Assembly: GCA_013177935.1 (NCBI GenBank)
Contig: JABLXZ010000001.1
Coordinates: 512,191-576,190 of the forward strand
Length of the DNA stretch: 64,000 nucleotides
Direction: 5' to 3'
From: a candidate division WOR-3 bacterium
GTDB taxonomy: Bacteria > Hydrothermota > Tepidihabitantia > Tepidihabitantales > Tepidihabitantaceae
The position numbers and the translations under genes were made by a program. Below the pieces are notes generated by a model. That model was not told the DNA's origin, ran no database searches, and worked only from the letters and a program-made list of their open reading frames with translations. Positions 17,796 to 25,812 of the stretch are shown here, piece after piece. Every line of letters starts with the position of its first letter. The stretch's first letter is position 1.

Positions 17796-18860
17796 ATGTT
17801 TGCAGAACTACTTACCGTCGAACGCAATGACCTTATGCGTGACCTATTGGCAACTTACCCATATAAGCCTTATCTCTGGGCACTGGGTAAAGAAAGAGAA
17901 GGCGCCGTCGACAACTATATCTTATCCCAGATAAATGAAGCGGTAAAAGCCGGCGGTATCGCCCGCACCTATTATCTCGATGGCAAGGTACAAGGGCTGT
18001 GCGTAATTAAACCCGACCATCTTGCTACCCGAGAACTCAACATTCGGTCCTATCGAATAACCCATCTCCTCGCGATGGGAAAGCCAGATGTTCAGATGCT
18101 GATCAAAAATCTCCTCATCCGGGAAACACTGAGAACATTGCCGAAAAACAGTTGTGTTGTTGCCCGTTGTCCGTATTCAGACCTGACCTCAATCAATGCC
18201 CTGGAAAGTTGCGGCTTCTTCACAACTCACACCGCCTTAGTGCTCGCAAAAGATTTGACAAACAACGACTGGCTAACCACACCAGCCGAAGATTACGAGG
18301 TTACTCCTTTAGACCCAAACTACATCGACAATTTTGACGAGTCGGTTCTTGACATTCCCGAAGGGGTTCTGGGCTGGGATGTCAACCTGCCCCGGCGTGT
18401 TTTAAGTAAAGTCCATCGTGATTGGTTGCGCACCTATGCCGCACCGACTCCTGTAACTGCGGTGCAATCAAAGGCAACTGCTTCTGCCACTAAATCGAAC
18501 GGTGTAAACCAAGCGGTATTTGCTGCTGTTGACCACGGTCGCATCGTCGGTATCGTCGCGGAACGGACGAAACCTTATGCCTCTCACGCATTCGGTTTTA
18601 ATGTTGGTAGTATCGACATCCTAACCACCGCGCCTGAGTACCGGGGCAACGGTGTTGCGACCAAACTGCTCAAGGAGTCGCTGAATCAGTTTGCCCAGAA
18701 TGGCGTTCGCGTCGCTGAACTGATAGTACATTCTTCTGACGGTGTTCAGTCCCACTCTTATCAGGAAATGGGGTTCTTCACCGTTGGAACAACCCTGACG
18801 CTTGCTTATTGTGGAGGTAAACAACCGGACCGGGCAAAATTGGCACGAATCAGGGGGTAA
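17796..18860 (+). CDS. tandem GNAT-fold N-acetyltransferase
   Basis: The 354-residue protein ends in a clear GNAT domain (about 235-345). It has VGSIDILTTAPEYRGNGVATKLL, the acetyl-CoA pyrophosphate-binding Q/RxxGxG/A motif being at YRGNGVA, then HSSDGVQSHSYQEMGFF. The N-terminal half has a weaker GNAT-like layout (DLTSINALESCGFF), so a tandem arrangement like that of the sugar-amine acetyltransferase WecD is likely. The substrate is not determinable. Between the two halves is an Ala/Thr-rich linker (about 210-230). GAGGGGG lies about 8 nt before the ATG. The structured leader upstream suggests the gene is controlled at RNA level. Confidence 0.75.
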   Translation: MFAELLTVERNDLMRDLLATYPYKPYLWALGKEREGAVDNYILSQINEAVKAGGIARTYYLDGKVQGLCVIKPDHLATRELNIRSYRITHLLAMGKPDVQMLIKNLLIRETLRTLPKNSCVVARCPYSDLTSINALESCGFFTTHTALVLAKDLTNNDWLTTPAEDYEVTPLDPNYIDNFDESVLDIPEGVLGWDVNLPRRVLSKVHRDWLRTYAAPTPVTAVQSKATASATKSNGVNQAVFAAVDHGRIVGIVAERTKPYASHAFGFNVGSIDILTTAPEYRGNGVATKLLKESLNQFAQNGVRVAELIVHSSDGVQSHSYQEMGFFTVGTTLTLAYCGGKQPDRAKLARIRG

Positions 18861-18919
18861 TATTGTAGGAAATTTAAAAAGTACCGCGAGCGGTAATTCA
18901 AAAACATCAAGGAGGAAGT

Positions 18920-19366
18920 ATGCGTAAAATGACGGTAGTCGGTTTGGTCGCTTTAGCCCTACTTACACCGCTGAGTGCCCAAACTCTCAGCGGATCAGTT
19001 GAGCAGTACCAGAACACGCCCGCGCTTTCAATTCGTGCTTCAATCTGGGGTCAGGTTAACCACCCGGGACAGTACTCTTTCAACAGCTCTGCCGACCTTT
19101 TTGAACTGATTTCCGCAGCAGGTGGTCCAACAAGCAACGCCGATATCAACCGCGTCATCGTTTTAAGAGAAAAAGACGGTACCCGGCACCGGTTTAACCT
19201 CAATCGCCTCGCTCTATCCGGTCAAAGGTTTTTTATTGCTACTGGTGATGTCGTCATTATCCCGGAATCGTTCTGGAGCAAATTCAAAAATAGCCTGCCG
19301 GTAATCACCGCTGCTGCCGCCGTCGCCAATGTTGCTATAACCGCGATAATTCTATCGCAGCGATAG
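18920..19366 (+). CDS. SLBB-domain secreted/membrane protein
   Basis: The 148-residue protein has a signal peptide (about 1-20, ending SAQ). One SLBB-type beta-grasp domain (about 35-115) contains IWGQVNHPGQYSF, DLFELISAAGG and ATGDVVIIPES. A hydrophobic helix at the C-terminus (about 120-145) follows. SLBB domains occur in polysaccharide-export channel proteins (Wza-like), but the Poly_export domain that precedes SLBB there is missing. It is therefore a minimal, membrane-anchored SLBB protein. AAGGAGG precedes the ATG. It lies between an acetyltransferase and a histidine kinase in the same direction, which hints at a surface-polysaccharide link. Confidence 0.78.
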   Translation: MRKMTVVGLVALALLTPLSAQTLSGSVEQYQNTPALSIRASIWGQVNHPGQYSFNSSADLFELISAAGGPTSNADINRVIVLREKDGTRHRFNLNRLALSGQRFFIATGDVVIIPESFWSKFKNSLPVITAAAAVANVAITAIILSQR

Positions 19367-19383
19367 TAAGAGCCGTTAACGGC

Positions 19384-21375
19384 GTGATGACGACATTCAA
19401 ATCACCGGCTTCCAGCAAAAAAAGCCCCTCTATACTCATCGTTGACGACGAGTTAGATTTTGCCAATACCATCAGCGACATCCTCTTCGCAAAAGGTTAT
19501 CAAACACTTGTCGCCAGTTCCGGCTGGGAGGCAATGAGTCTACTTGAGCAAACCACTCCGGATGTGGTTCTGGTTGACCTGCAACTTCCCGACACCAATG
19601 GCATCAACCTGTTGCCCGAAATCAAAAAGTCTGCCCCGAATGCCGAAGTCGTCATATTGACGGGCCACGCTACCCTCGAAACGGCAATTCAGGCTTTGCA
19701 TCAAGGCGCCTTCGGGTACCTGCGCAAACCATGTTCAACCGACCGGTTATTTCTTACGCTGGAAAATGCCCTGCTCCGGCAACAGAACACCAACAACTCA
19801 CCCACCGCCCTGGGTGAACTCCTCTTTCACTCTGCGCTGCCGGCGTTTACCTTTGACCCGGAAGACGGCACAATTCTAAACTTCAATCCGGCATTCTTCA
19901 AATTAACAGAAAACACTACCCTTCCGGCTGCTAACCACAACCTTATTTTTCTCCTAAAAGACAGTGAACAACAGTTGAACTCCTACCTTGCCGCCTTAAA
20001 AACCACGAACAGCGCAACCCGATTCGTAAAATTTACTTCTGGTAACCTAACTCGTTATTATCGTCTGCTCGCCTTTCTAACCCCGAAAAATCCCAATCGG
20101 GCACTGGGGGTACTGTTTGACATCACCGACCAGTACGAAGCCGAACTCGCAACCCAGCGTCGCTCCGAATACTTCCAGAGCATCTGGGAAAACCTCGCCA
20201 CCGGCGTGGCAATTATCGATAGCGAATACACCATTCTACAGGTAAACCCCTGGTTTGCCCGTTTTTACGGAACCGCCCCGGATACGCTGATTGGGAAGAA
20301 ATGCCACACTGTCTTCCATGGCTTTTCCCGGCCCTGCCACCACTACGGTGAAACCTGCCCGATTGTCAATGTCCTGGCATCAGGAACAACCTTTCGAATG
20401 AATCATCGACACCAAAAACCTGATGGGACAGTGTGCTACATCGAAATAACCGTCGCCCCTTTACACGACGAAAACAACACCATCGTTGCCTTTTTGATAA
20501 TTCACAACGACTTCACACCAATAAAACTGGCTCAGGATGAACTGGAAGAAAAAACCCGTGAGTTAGCGGAATTAAACGATGAGTTGCGGACCCAAACCGA
20601 AGAACTCAAAAAGGCAAACTTCGAACTGCTCCGCCTCAGCACCGCAAAAGATGAGTTTATCTCCATCGTCTCGCACGAATTGCGCACCCCGCTTACGGTC
20701 ATCGCCGAGGTGTTAAACCTGTTGCTCGACGGTTCGGCAGGAGCACTGTCGGAAAAACAAAATCAACTAATCGCAGTGGCGAACCGGAACTGTTCCCGAC
20801 TCACCGGCTTAATCAACGACCTTCTTGATATGTCAAAACTGGAAGTTGGTAAAATAAATGTCAATCCCACAAGATTCGACATCTGCGCACTGGTTGAAGA
20901 GGTCAAAAAGTCGCTATTACCTGCCGCTGCCGAAAAAGGACTTACACTGGAAACTACGACACCAGCCGCACCGGTAATGGTCTACGCCGACGAAAAACAT
21001 ATCCACCGTGTTTTGATAAACCTTGTAGGTAACGCAATAAAGTTTACCGAACAAGGTGAAGTTACCATTACCGTTGAGCAAATGGAAAACGAGGCTCTTA
21101 TCTCGGTAATTGACACCGGAATCGGTATTCCCGAATCAGAACAATCCTGCATCTTTGACAAGTTCTACCAGGCGCGTCACTGCACCGGGTTACGGGTTCC
21201 GGGCACCGGTCTCGGACTGGCAATTACCAAAAAACTGCTCGAACTGAACCATAGCACCATCGGACTGGAAAGCAAACCCAATGCCGGCTCCAGATTTTAT
21301 TTCCTATTGCCGCTAATTAAGTCAGACCAATCAATAGAAGAAAATAAAGAGGTTAACGATGGCTCCAACAATTGA
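19384..21375 (+). CDS. hybrid sensor histidine kinase: receiver-PAS-PAS-HisKA-HATPase
   Basis: The 663-residue protein begins with a receiver domain (about 17-130). Its acidic pair is in IVDDE, the phospho-acceptor Asp is in VDLQLPD, and the Thr/Lys are in LTGH and RKPC. Two PAS-type regions follow (about 145-245 and 255-390), the second with a C...H...C...H...C pattern (KCHTVFHGFSRPCHHYGETC). A short coiled-coil leads to the HisKA domain with SHELRTPLT (His near 430) and a HATPase with NLVGNAIKFT, DTGIGIP and GTGLGLAI. It is predicted to be cytosolic, with no membrane helix. GTG at 19384 or ATG at 19387 are both possible starts. Its stop overlaps the next gene by 17 nt. Confidence 0.92.
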   Translation: MMTTFKSPASSKKSPSILIVDDELDFANTISDILFAKGYQTLVASSGWEAMSLLEQTTPDVVLVDLQLPDTNGINLLPEIKKSAPNAEVVILTGHATLETAIQALHQGAFGYLRKPCSTDRLFLTLENALLRQQNTNNSPTALGELLFHSALPAFTFDPEDGTILNFNPAFFKLTENTTLPAANHNLIFLLKDSEQQLNSYLAALKTTNSATRFVKFTSGNLTRYYRLLAFLTPKNPNRALGVLFDITDQYEAELATQRRSEYFQSIWENLATGVAIIDSEYTILQVNPWFARFYGTAPDTLIGKKCHTVFHGFSRPCHHYGETCPIVNVLASGTTFRMNHRHQKPDGTVCYIEITVAPLHDENNTIVAFLIIHNDFTPIKLAQDELEEKTRELAELNDELRTQTEELKKANFELLRLSTAKDEFISIVSHELRTPLTVIAEVLNLLLDGSAGALSEKQNQLIAVANRNCSRLTGLINDLLDMSKLEVGKINVNPTRFDICALVEEVKKSLLPAAAEKGLTLETTTPAAPVMVYADEKHIHRVLINLVGNAIKFTEQGEVTITVEQMENEALISVIDTGIGIPESEQSCIFDKFYQARHCTGLRVPGTGLGLAITKKLLELNHSTIGLESKPNAGSRFYFLLPLIKSDQSIEENKEVNDGSNN

Positions 21376-21778
21376 AAGAAACAAAACAGTACTCGTGGTT
21401 GACGACGAACCGGATATCAGACTGATTCTGCAAGCCCGTTTAGAAGCTGCTGGCTACCGAGTTGAAACCGCGAGCAACGGTCTCGAAGCGTTAAATCGCA
21501 TCCGGACCCAGCCTCCGGACTTGGTAATTCTCGACCTGATGCTACCCGGAATGGATGGCTTTGCCGTGTGCGCAATGTTGAAGCGCGACCAGCGTTTCAA
21601 CCACATTCCTATTATCATTCTCTCTGCCCGTTCGCAGACGCAGGATAAAAAAACAGGTAGTAGCCTTGGAGCTGATGCCTATATAACCAAACCGTTCCAA
21701 CCGCAGGAGTTGCTTGGCACCATTGAACAACTCATTGAGAGACGGACCACGGCAGTTCCTGAACCCGGCACTGATTAA
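21359..21778 (+). CDS. single-domain response regulator
   Basis: The 139-residue protein is a lone receiver domain (about 10-125). It has VVDDEPD, the phospho-acceptor Asp in LDLMLPGMDG, Ser in ILSARS and Lys in ITKPF. There is no output domain, so it presumably acts by binding a partner. It overlaps the histidine kinase upstream by 17 nt and is followed 2 nt later by a PilB/GspE-type ATPase. This suggests phosphosignalling from the kinase to the secretion or pilus motor, by analogy with CheY- or PilG-like receivers. That link is inference from gene order. Confidence 0.9.
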   Translation: MAPTIERNKTVLVVDDEPDIRLILQARLEAAGYRVETASNGLEALNRIRTQPPDLVILDLMLPGMDGFAVCAMLKRDQRFNHIPIIILSARSQTQDKKTGSSLGADAYITKPFQPQELLGTIEQLIERRTTAVPEPGTD

Positions 21779-21780
21779 CA

Positions 21781-23472
21781 ATGAACGAAACAAAACTGGT
21801 TAAAATTCTACACCAGCAGTTCGGACTTAATGACCGGATGGTAAACGAAATAAAAAAGGAGGCAATGCACACCGGGCAAAGCCTCGAAGAAGTTGCCCTG
21901 CGTCGCGGGGTTATTACAAACCGAACAGCACTTTACGAATCTTATGCAAACGAATTAAACATCCCTTACATCGACCTTGACCATTACACTCCGGACCCTC
22001 AGGCAATTGCCGCGGTTCCAGCAGAACTGGCGCGCAAGTTTAAAATTATGCCCCTGTTACAACTGAACAGCACCCTGATTATCGCCACTGCAAACCCAGA
22101 AGACATCGGCTTAATCGACGAACTCAATCGGCAACTCCATCTCGAAATAAACCCGGTGTTGGCGATGCCAGAAGCGATTGAACAGGCAATCGAACGGTTC
22201 TATCCGCCGGAAACACCCCAGCCCCAGATCGACACCGAACTGATTGACCTTGAAGCCGAAGAGGCGCTGAACAGTTGTCGTCTTGACCAGGAGACCGCTT
22301 GCCTTGAAGAACTGGCAAACCAGGCACCGGTGGTTCGATTTGTCAACACATTGCTTGAACAGTCTCTTGCCGAACGTGCCTCGGACATCCACATTGAACC
22401 CGAAGAAGATGCCCTGATTATCCGGGTTCGAATCGATGGCTTGCTGCAGGAAAGGGGCCGGTTTTCATTAAACCTCCATCCCCTTGTTACCTCCCGGATA
22501 AAACTGCTTGCCGGAATGGACATTTCCGAGAAGCGGAAGCCGCAGGATGGTCAGATGGAGTTCAGAACCAACTCCCGCCGCGTTGACATCCGCGTTTCAT
22601 CGTTCCCGACGATTTACGGCGAGAACCTGGTTCTCCGTTTACTCGACAAATCAAGTGGACCATTATCGCTCACCGACCTGGGAATGGAAGAAACGATGGT
22701 TCAACTGTTTCAAAAGTTGATTCATCAACCGCACGGCATCATACTTGTTACGGGACCAACCGGCTCGGGGAAAAGTACCACCCTCTACGCCGTTCTCAAC
22801 GAGTTGAACACCCCGGAAAAAAACATCATAACTCTGGAAGACCCGGTTGAATATCGGCTACCCGGTGTCAGACAGTGTCAAATCAATGTGCGTGCTGGAG
22901 TCACCTTTGCCTCGGGATTACGCGCCATCCTGCGTCAGGACCCGGATATAATTATGGTGGGTGAAATCCGCGACTTTGAAACCGCCGAAATCGCCTTTCA
23001 AGCCGCTCTTACCGGCCATCTGGTTCTTGCCACACTCCACACCAACGATGCGCCAAGCGCCCTAACCCGAATGATTGATATGAAAGTAGAACCATTTCTC
23101 ATCGCCTCGAGCGTCATTGCCATCCTTGCCCAGCGTCTGGTGCGCAAGGTTTGTGACCGGTGTGCAGAAAACTACACCCCGGAACCTGAACTCCTTAAAC
23201 GCCTGAACCTCGCACCCGGAACCATCTTCCGCCGGGGCAAAGGCTGTCCGGCTTGCGGTAACAAAGGCTATCGAGGCCGGCTGGGAATCTTTGAACTTCT
23301 GCCGGTTCTACCCGACATCCGTCATATGGTAATGGAAAACCGCTCCAGCGAAGAGATTGGGGCGGTTGCAATTCGCAACGGGATGAAAACCCTGAGACAG
23401 GACGGCATCACTAAAGCCCTCGCCGGTTTAACAACGCCGGAAGAAATACTTAGAGTCACTCAAGACATTTAA
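21781..23472 (+). CDS. type II secretion / type IV pilus assembly ATPase (PilB/GspE family)
   Basis: The 563-residue protein has an MshEN/GSPII_E_N N-terminal domain (about 1-145), a linker, and the secretion ATPase core. Walker A is GPTGSGKSTTLY at about 325, the Asp box is ITLEDPVEYRLPG, Walker B is GEIRDFETAEIA, and the His box is ATLHTNDAPSALTRMIDM. The tetracysteine zinc motif CDRC...CPAC (about 457-491) is typical of GspE/PilB and absent from PilT retraction ATPases, so this is an assembly motor. The N-terminus lacks an obvious RLG c-di-GMP motif. No other pilus or secretion genes are in the window. It is last in the operon and ends just before a hairpin. Confidence 0.92.
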   Translation: MNETKLVKILHQQFGLNDRMVNEIKKEAMHTGQSLEEVALRRGVITNRTALYESYANELNIPYIDLDHYTPDPQAIAAVPAELARKFKIMPLLQLNSTLIIATANPEDIGLIDELNRQLHLEINPVLAMPEAIEQAIERFYPPETPQPQIDTELIDLEAEEALNSCRLDQETACLEELANQAPVVRFVNTLLEQSLAERASDIHIEPEEDALIIRVRIDGLLQERGRFSLNLHPLVTSRIKLLAGMDISEKRKPQDGQMEFRTNSRRVDIRVSSFPTIYGENLVLRLLDKSSGPLSLTDLGMEETMVQLFQKLIHQPHGIILVTGPTGSGKSTTLYAVLNELNTPEKNIITLEDPVEYRLPGVRQCQINVRAGVTFASGLRAILRQDPDIIMVGEIRDFETAEIAFQAALTGHLVLATLHTNDAPSALTRMIDMKVEPFLIASSVIAILAQRLVRKVCDRCAENYTPEPELLKRLNLAPGTIFRRGKGCPACGNKGYRGRLGIFELLPVLPDIRHMVMENRSSEEIGAVAIRNGMKTLRQDGITKALAGLTTPEEILRVTQDI

Positions 23473-23499
23473 AAAATGGGGGCACAGATGTGCCCCCAT
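23471..23499 (-). terminator. rho-independent terminator for the pyrophosphatase gene
   Basis: ATGGGGGCAC (23476-23485), AGAT loop, GTGCCCCCAT (23490-23499), flanked on the left by six A's. Read on the minus strand this is a perfect 10-bp hairpin followed by TTTTTT, 20 nt past the hppA stop codon. It may also slow plus-strand readthrough. Confidence 0.88.
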
Positions 23500-23518
23500 C
23501 GTAAAGCAACCGAGATAT

Positions 23519-25645
23519 CTACTTGACCCAGGGCAAATAAGAAGAAAGTTTCAACACCAGGCCAAGCACGACAATTGAAATCATCGACTGTAATTTCAGG
23601 AGGATGTTTAATGAAGGTCCTGCCGCATCCTTCAATGGGTCACCAACCGTATCACCAACAACACCCGCCTTATGCGCATCCGAACCCTTGCCCCCGTAGT
23701 TACCCTTCTCAATAAACTTCTTCGCATTGTCCCACGCACCACCGGTATTAGCCATAAAAACTGCGAGACAGAATCCGCTTGCCAGCCCACCAATCAGAAA
23801 TCCCGCAACACCCTCCGGACCTAAAAGAAGCCCGGTTATCACCGGCGCAATAATTGCGGTCAATGCCGGTGCCACCATCTCCTTCTGCGCCGCCTTAGTG
23901 CATATCGTGACCGCCTTCGCATAATCCGGCTTCGCCTTACCTTCCATCAGTCCCGCAATCTCCCGAAACTGCCGTCGCACCTCTTCCGCAATTTTCGAAG
24001 CGGTTCTACCAACCGCCTTCAACACCATCGAAGAAACACCCATTGGAATCACCGCGCCAGCAAAAAGTCCGGCAACAAGACGCGGGTTTAACAAAGAAAG
24101 GTCAAGCGTCTGGGTATAACCAAGGAACCGCTGGCTGACGATTCGTACCTCATCCCGATACGCCGCAATCAGCGCCAGTGCGGTCAAAGCGGCCGAGCCG
24201 ATTGCAAAACCCTTACCAGTAGCCGCGGTCGTGTTTCCCAGCGCATCGAGCGCATCGGTCCGCTCGCGCACAATCGGCTCCTGATGGGTCATCTCGGCAT
24301 TACCGCCGGCATTGTCCGCAACCGGACCATAAGCATCGGTCGCCAGTGTGATGCCGAGTGTTGAAAGCATTCCTACCGCTGATATTCCGATTCCGTAAAG
24401 ACCCAACCCGGCATTACCACCGCCTGCCAGATAATAACTGAGAATAATCGCCACCACGACAACCAGCACAATCGGCAGCGTTGACCTCATACCCACCGAA
24501 AGCCCTTCAATCACCACAGTTGCCGGTGAAGTCCTTGCTTCAGCCGCAATCGCCCGGGTTGGCGCATAAGAGTCCGAAGTGAAGTACTCAGTAAAGAAGC
24601 CAATCAGCACACCGGCAACAAGACCCGAAAGTATCGACCAGTAAACCGACCAGTACTGGGGTAAAAGCCACCTGGTGATTAGAAATCCGACAATTGCAGC
24701 AAGAATGGACGCACCATAAATTCCCCGGCGCAATGCGGCGAGAAGGATACTCTGTTCTGCCTTCTCACCCGCGCGCACCAGAAAACTGCCGATGATTGAA
24801 GAAACAATCCCCACACCGGCAAGCACCATCGGCAACAACACGCCGGCAATTTCAAAACCGGTGCCATTGAACGCCACAACCGAAAGCGCCATTGAAGCGA
24901 TAATTGAGTCAACATAAGACTCATACAAATCGGCACCCATACCGGCGATATCGCCTACATTGTCGCCAACATTGTCGGCAATCACCGCCGGATTGCGCGG
25001 GTCGTCTTCTGGAATCCCTGCCTCAACCTTACCCACCAGGTCCGCGCCAACATCCGCCGCTTTGGTAAAAATTCCACCACCTACCCGGGCAAAAAGCGCC
25101 TGAGAACTGGCACCAATTCCGAAGGCAAGCATTGTTGAAGTGATTAACTCTAACTTGTGCACCAGCGGCTCATGGGCATAGACCGCATTCAAAATCAGAT
25201 ACCAGATAGAGATATCAATCAAGCCAAGACCAACAACCACCAGACCCATCACCATACCGGAAGAAAAAGCCACCCGCAAACCAGAGTTTAGACTTTGCTT
25301 TGCCGCCCAGGTCGTGCGGGCACTGCAACGCACACCGATTGACATCCCGATAAATCCGGCAAGTCCGGAAAAGAACCCACCGGTCAAAAAGGCAAAAGGC
25401 ACAAACGGCGACTGCAACTTCAAAAGTGCCAGAATACCCAGAAGGACAAACACCACCGCAAAGAAAAGACTGACACCCTTATACTGCTGCTTCAAATAGG
25501 CGGTCGCACCCTCTTTAACCGCCCGGGCAACCTCTTTCATCGGCTCGGTGCCTTCGCTTTTCCGTAGACTGCTTACCGCCAGATACAGTGCAAATCCCAG
25601 CGCCAAGAGCGCGCTTGCTGGAGCAATCCAGAATGTTGGTGCCAT
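23519..25645 (-). CDS. hppA: membrane-bound ion-translocating pyrophosphatase (K+-dependent type)
   Basis: The 708-residue, ~16-helix membrane protein couples pyrophosphate hydrolysis to H+ or Na+ pumping. The substrate-binding acidic motifs are present: DVGADLVGKVE and DDPRNPAVIADNVGDNVGD. So is the C-terminal GGAWDNAKKFIE...DTVGDPLKDAAGPSLNIL. In GNTTAATGKG the residue after GNTT is Ala, the mark of the K+-dependent subfamily (Lys in the K+-independent one). That subfamily includes Na+ pumps and H+ pumps, which cannot be separated here. The start has AAGGAG upstream. The promoter is at 25713-25741, giving a leader of about 60 nt. Confidence 0.96.
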   Translation of the reverse strand: MAPTFWIAPASALLALGFALYLAVSSLRKSEGTEPMKEVARAVKEGATAYLKQQYKGVSLFFAVVFVLLGILALLKLQSPFVPFAFLTGGFFSGLAGFIGMSIGVRCSARTTWAAKQSLNSGLRVAFSSGMVMGLVVVGLGLIDISIWYLILNAVYAHEPLVHKLELITSTMLAFGIGASSQALFARVGGGIFTKAADVGADLVGKVEAGIPEDDPRNPAVIADNVGDNVGDIAGMGADLYESYVDSIIASMALSVVAFNGTGFEIAGVLLPMVLAGVGIVSSIIGSFLVRAGEKAEQSILLAALRRGIYGASILAAIVGFLITRWLLPQYWSVYWSILSGLVAGVLIGFFTEYFTSDSYAPTRAIAAEARTSPATVVIEGLSVGMRSTLPIVLVVVVAIILSYYLAGGGNAGLGLYGIGISAVGMLSTLGITLATDAYGPVADNAGGNAEMTHQEPIVRERTDALDALGNTTAATGKGFAIGSAALTALALIAAYRDEVRIVSQRFLGYTQTLDLSLLNPRLVAGLFAGAVIPMGVSSMVLKAVGRTASKIAEEVRRQFREIAGLMEGKAKPDYAKAVTICTKAAQKEMVAPALTAIIAPVITGLLLGPEGVAGFLIGGLASGFCLAVFMANTGGAWDNAKKFIEKGNYGGKGSDAHKAGVVGDTVGDPLKDAAGPSLNILLKLQSMISIVVLGLVLKLSSYLPWVK

Positions 25646-25712
25646 AAATTAAACTCCTTTCTTTATAAAATTCACCATCCCAATATTAACTTTTCCCCGG
25701 TGCGAGAGTCTG

Positions 25713-25741
25713 AATATAATACAACCATTTTCTACTGTCAA
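25713..25741 (-). promoter_or_regulatory. promoter of hppA
   Basis: On the minus strand TTGACA (25741-25736), 17-nt spacer, TATATT (25718-25713), about 68 nt before the ATG at 25645. This gene has a Shine-Dalgarno and a normal leader. Confidence 0.7.
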
Positions 25742-25765
25742 GAAATGTATGGAACAGGAAAGCAA

Positions 25766-25792
25766 TTGACAACCAGCCATTAAATGTTAAAT
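25766..25792 (+). promoter_or_regulatory. putative promoter of 25813 gene
   Basis: TTGACA (25766-25771), 15-nt spacer, TTAAAT (25787-25792), 20 nt before the ATG. AAAGGAGG lies in between. Confidence 0.5.
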
Positions 25793-25812
25793 TAAATTGA
25801 AAAGGAGGCATA

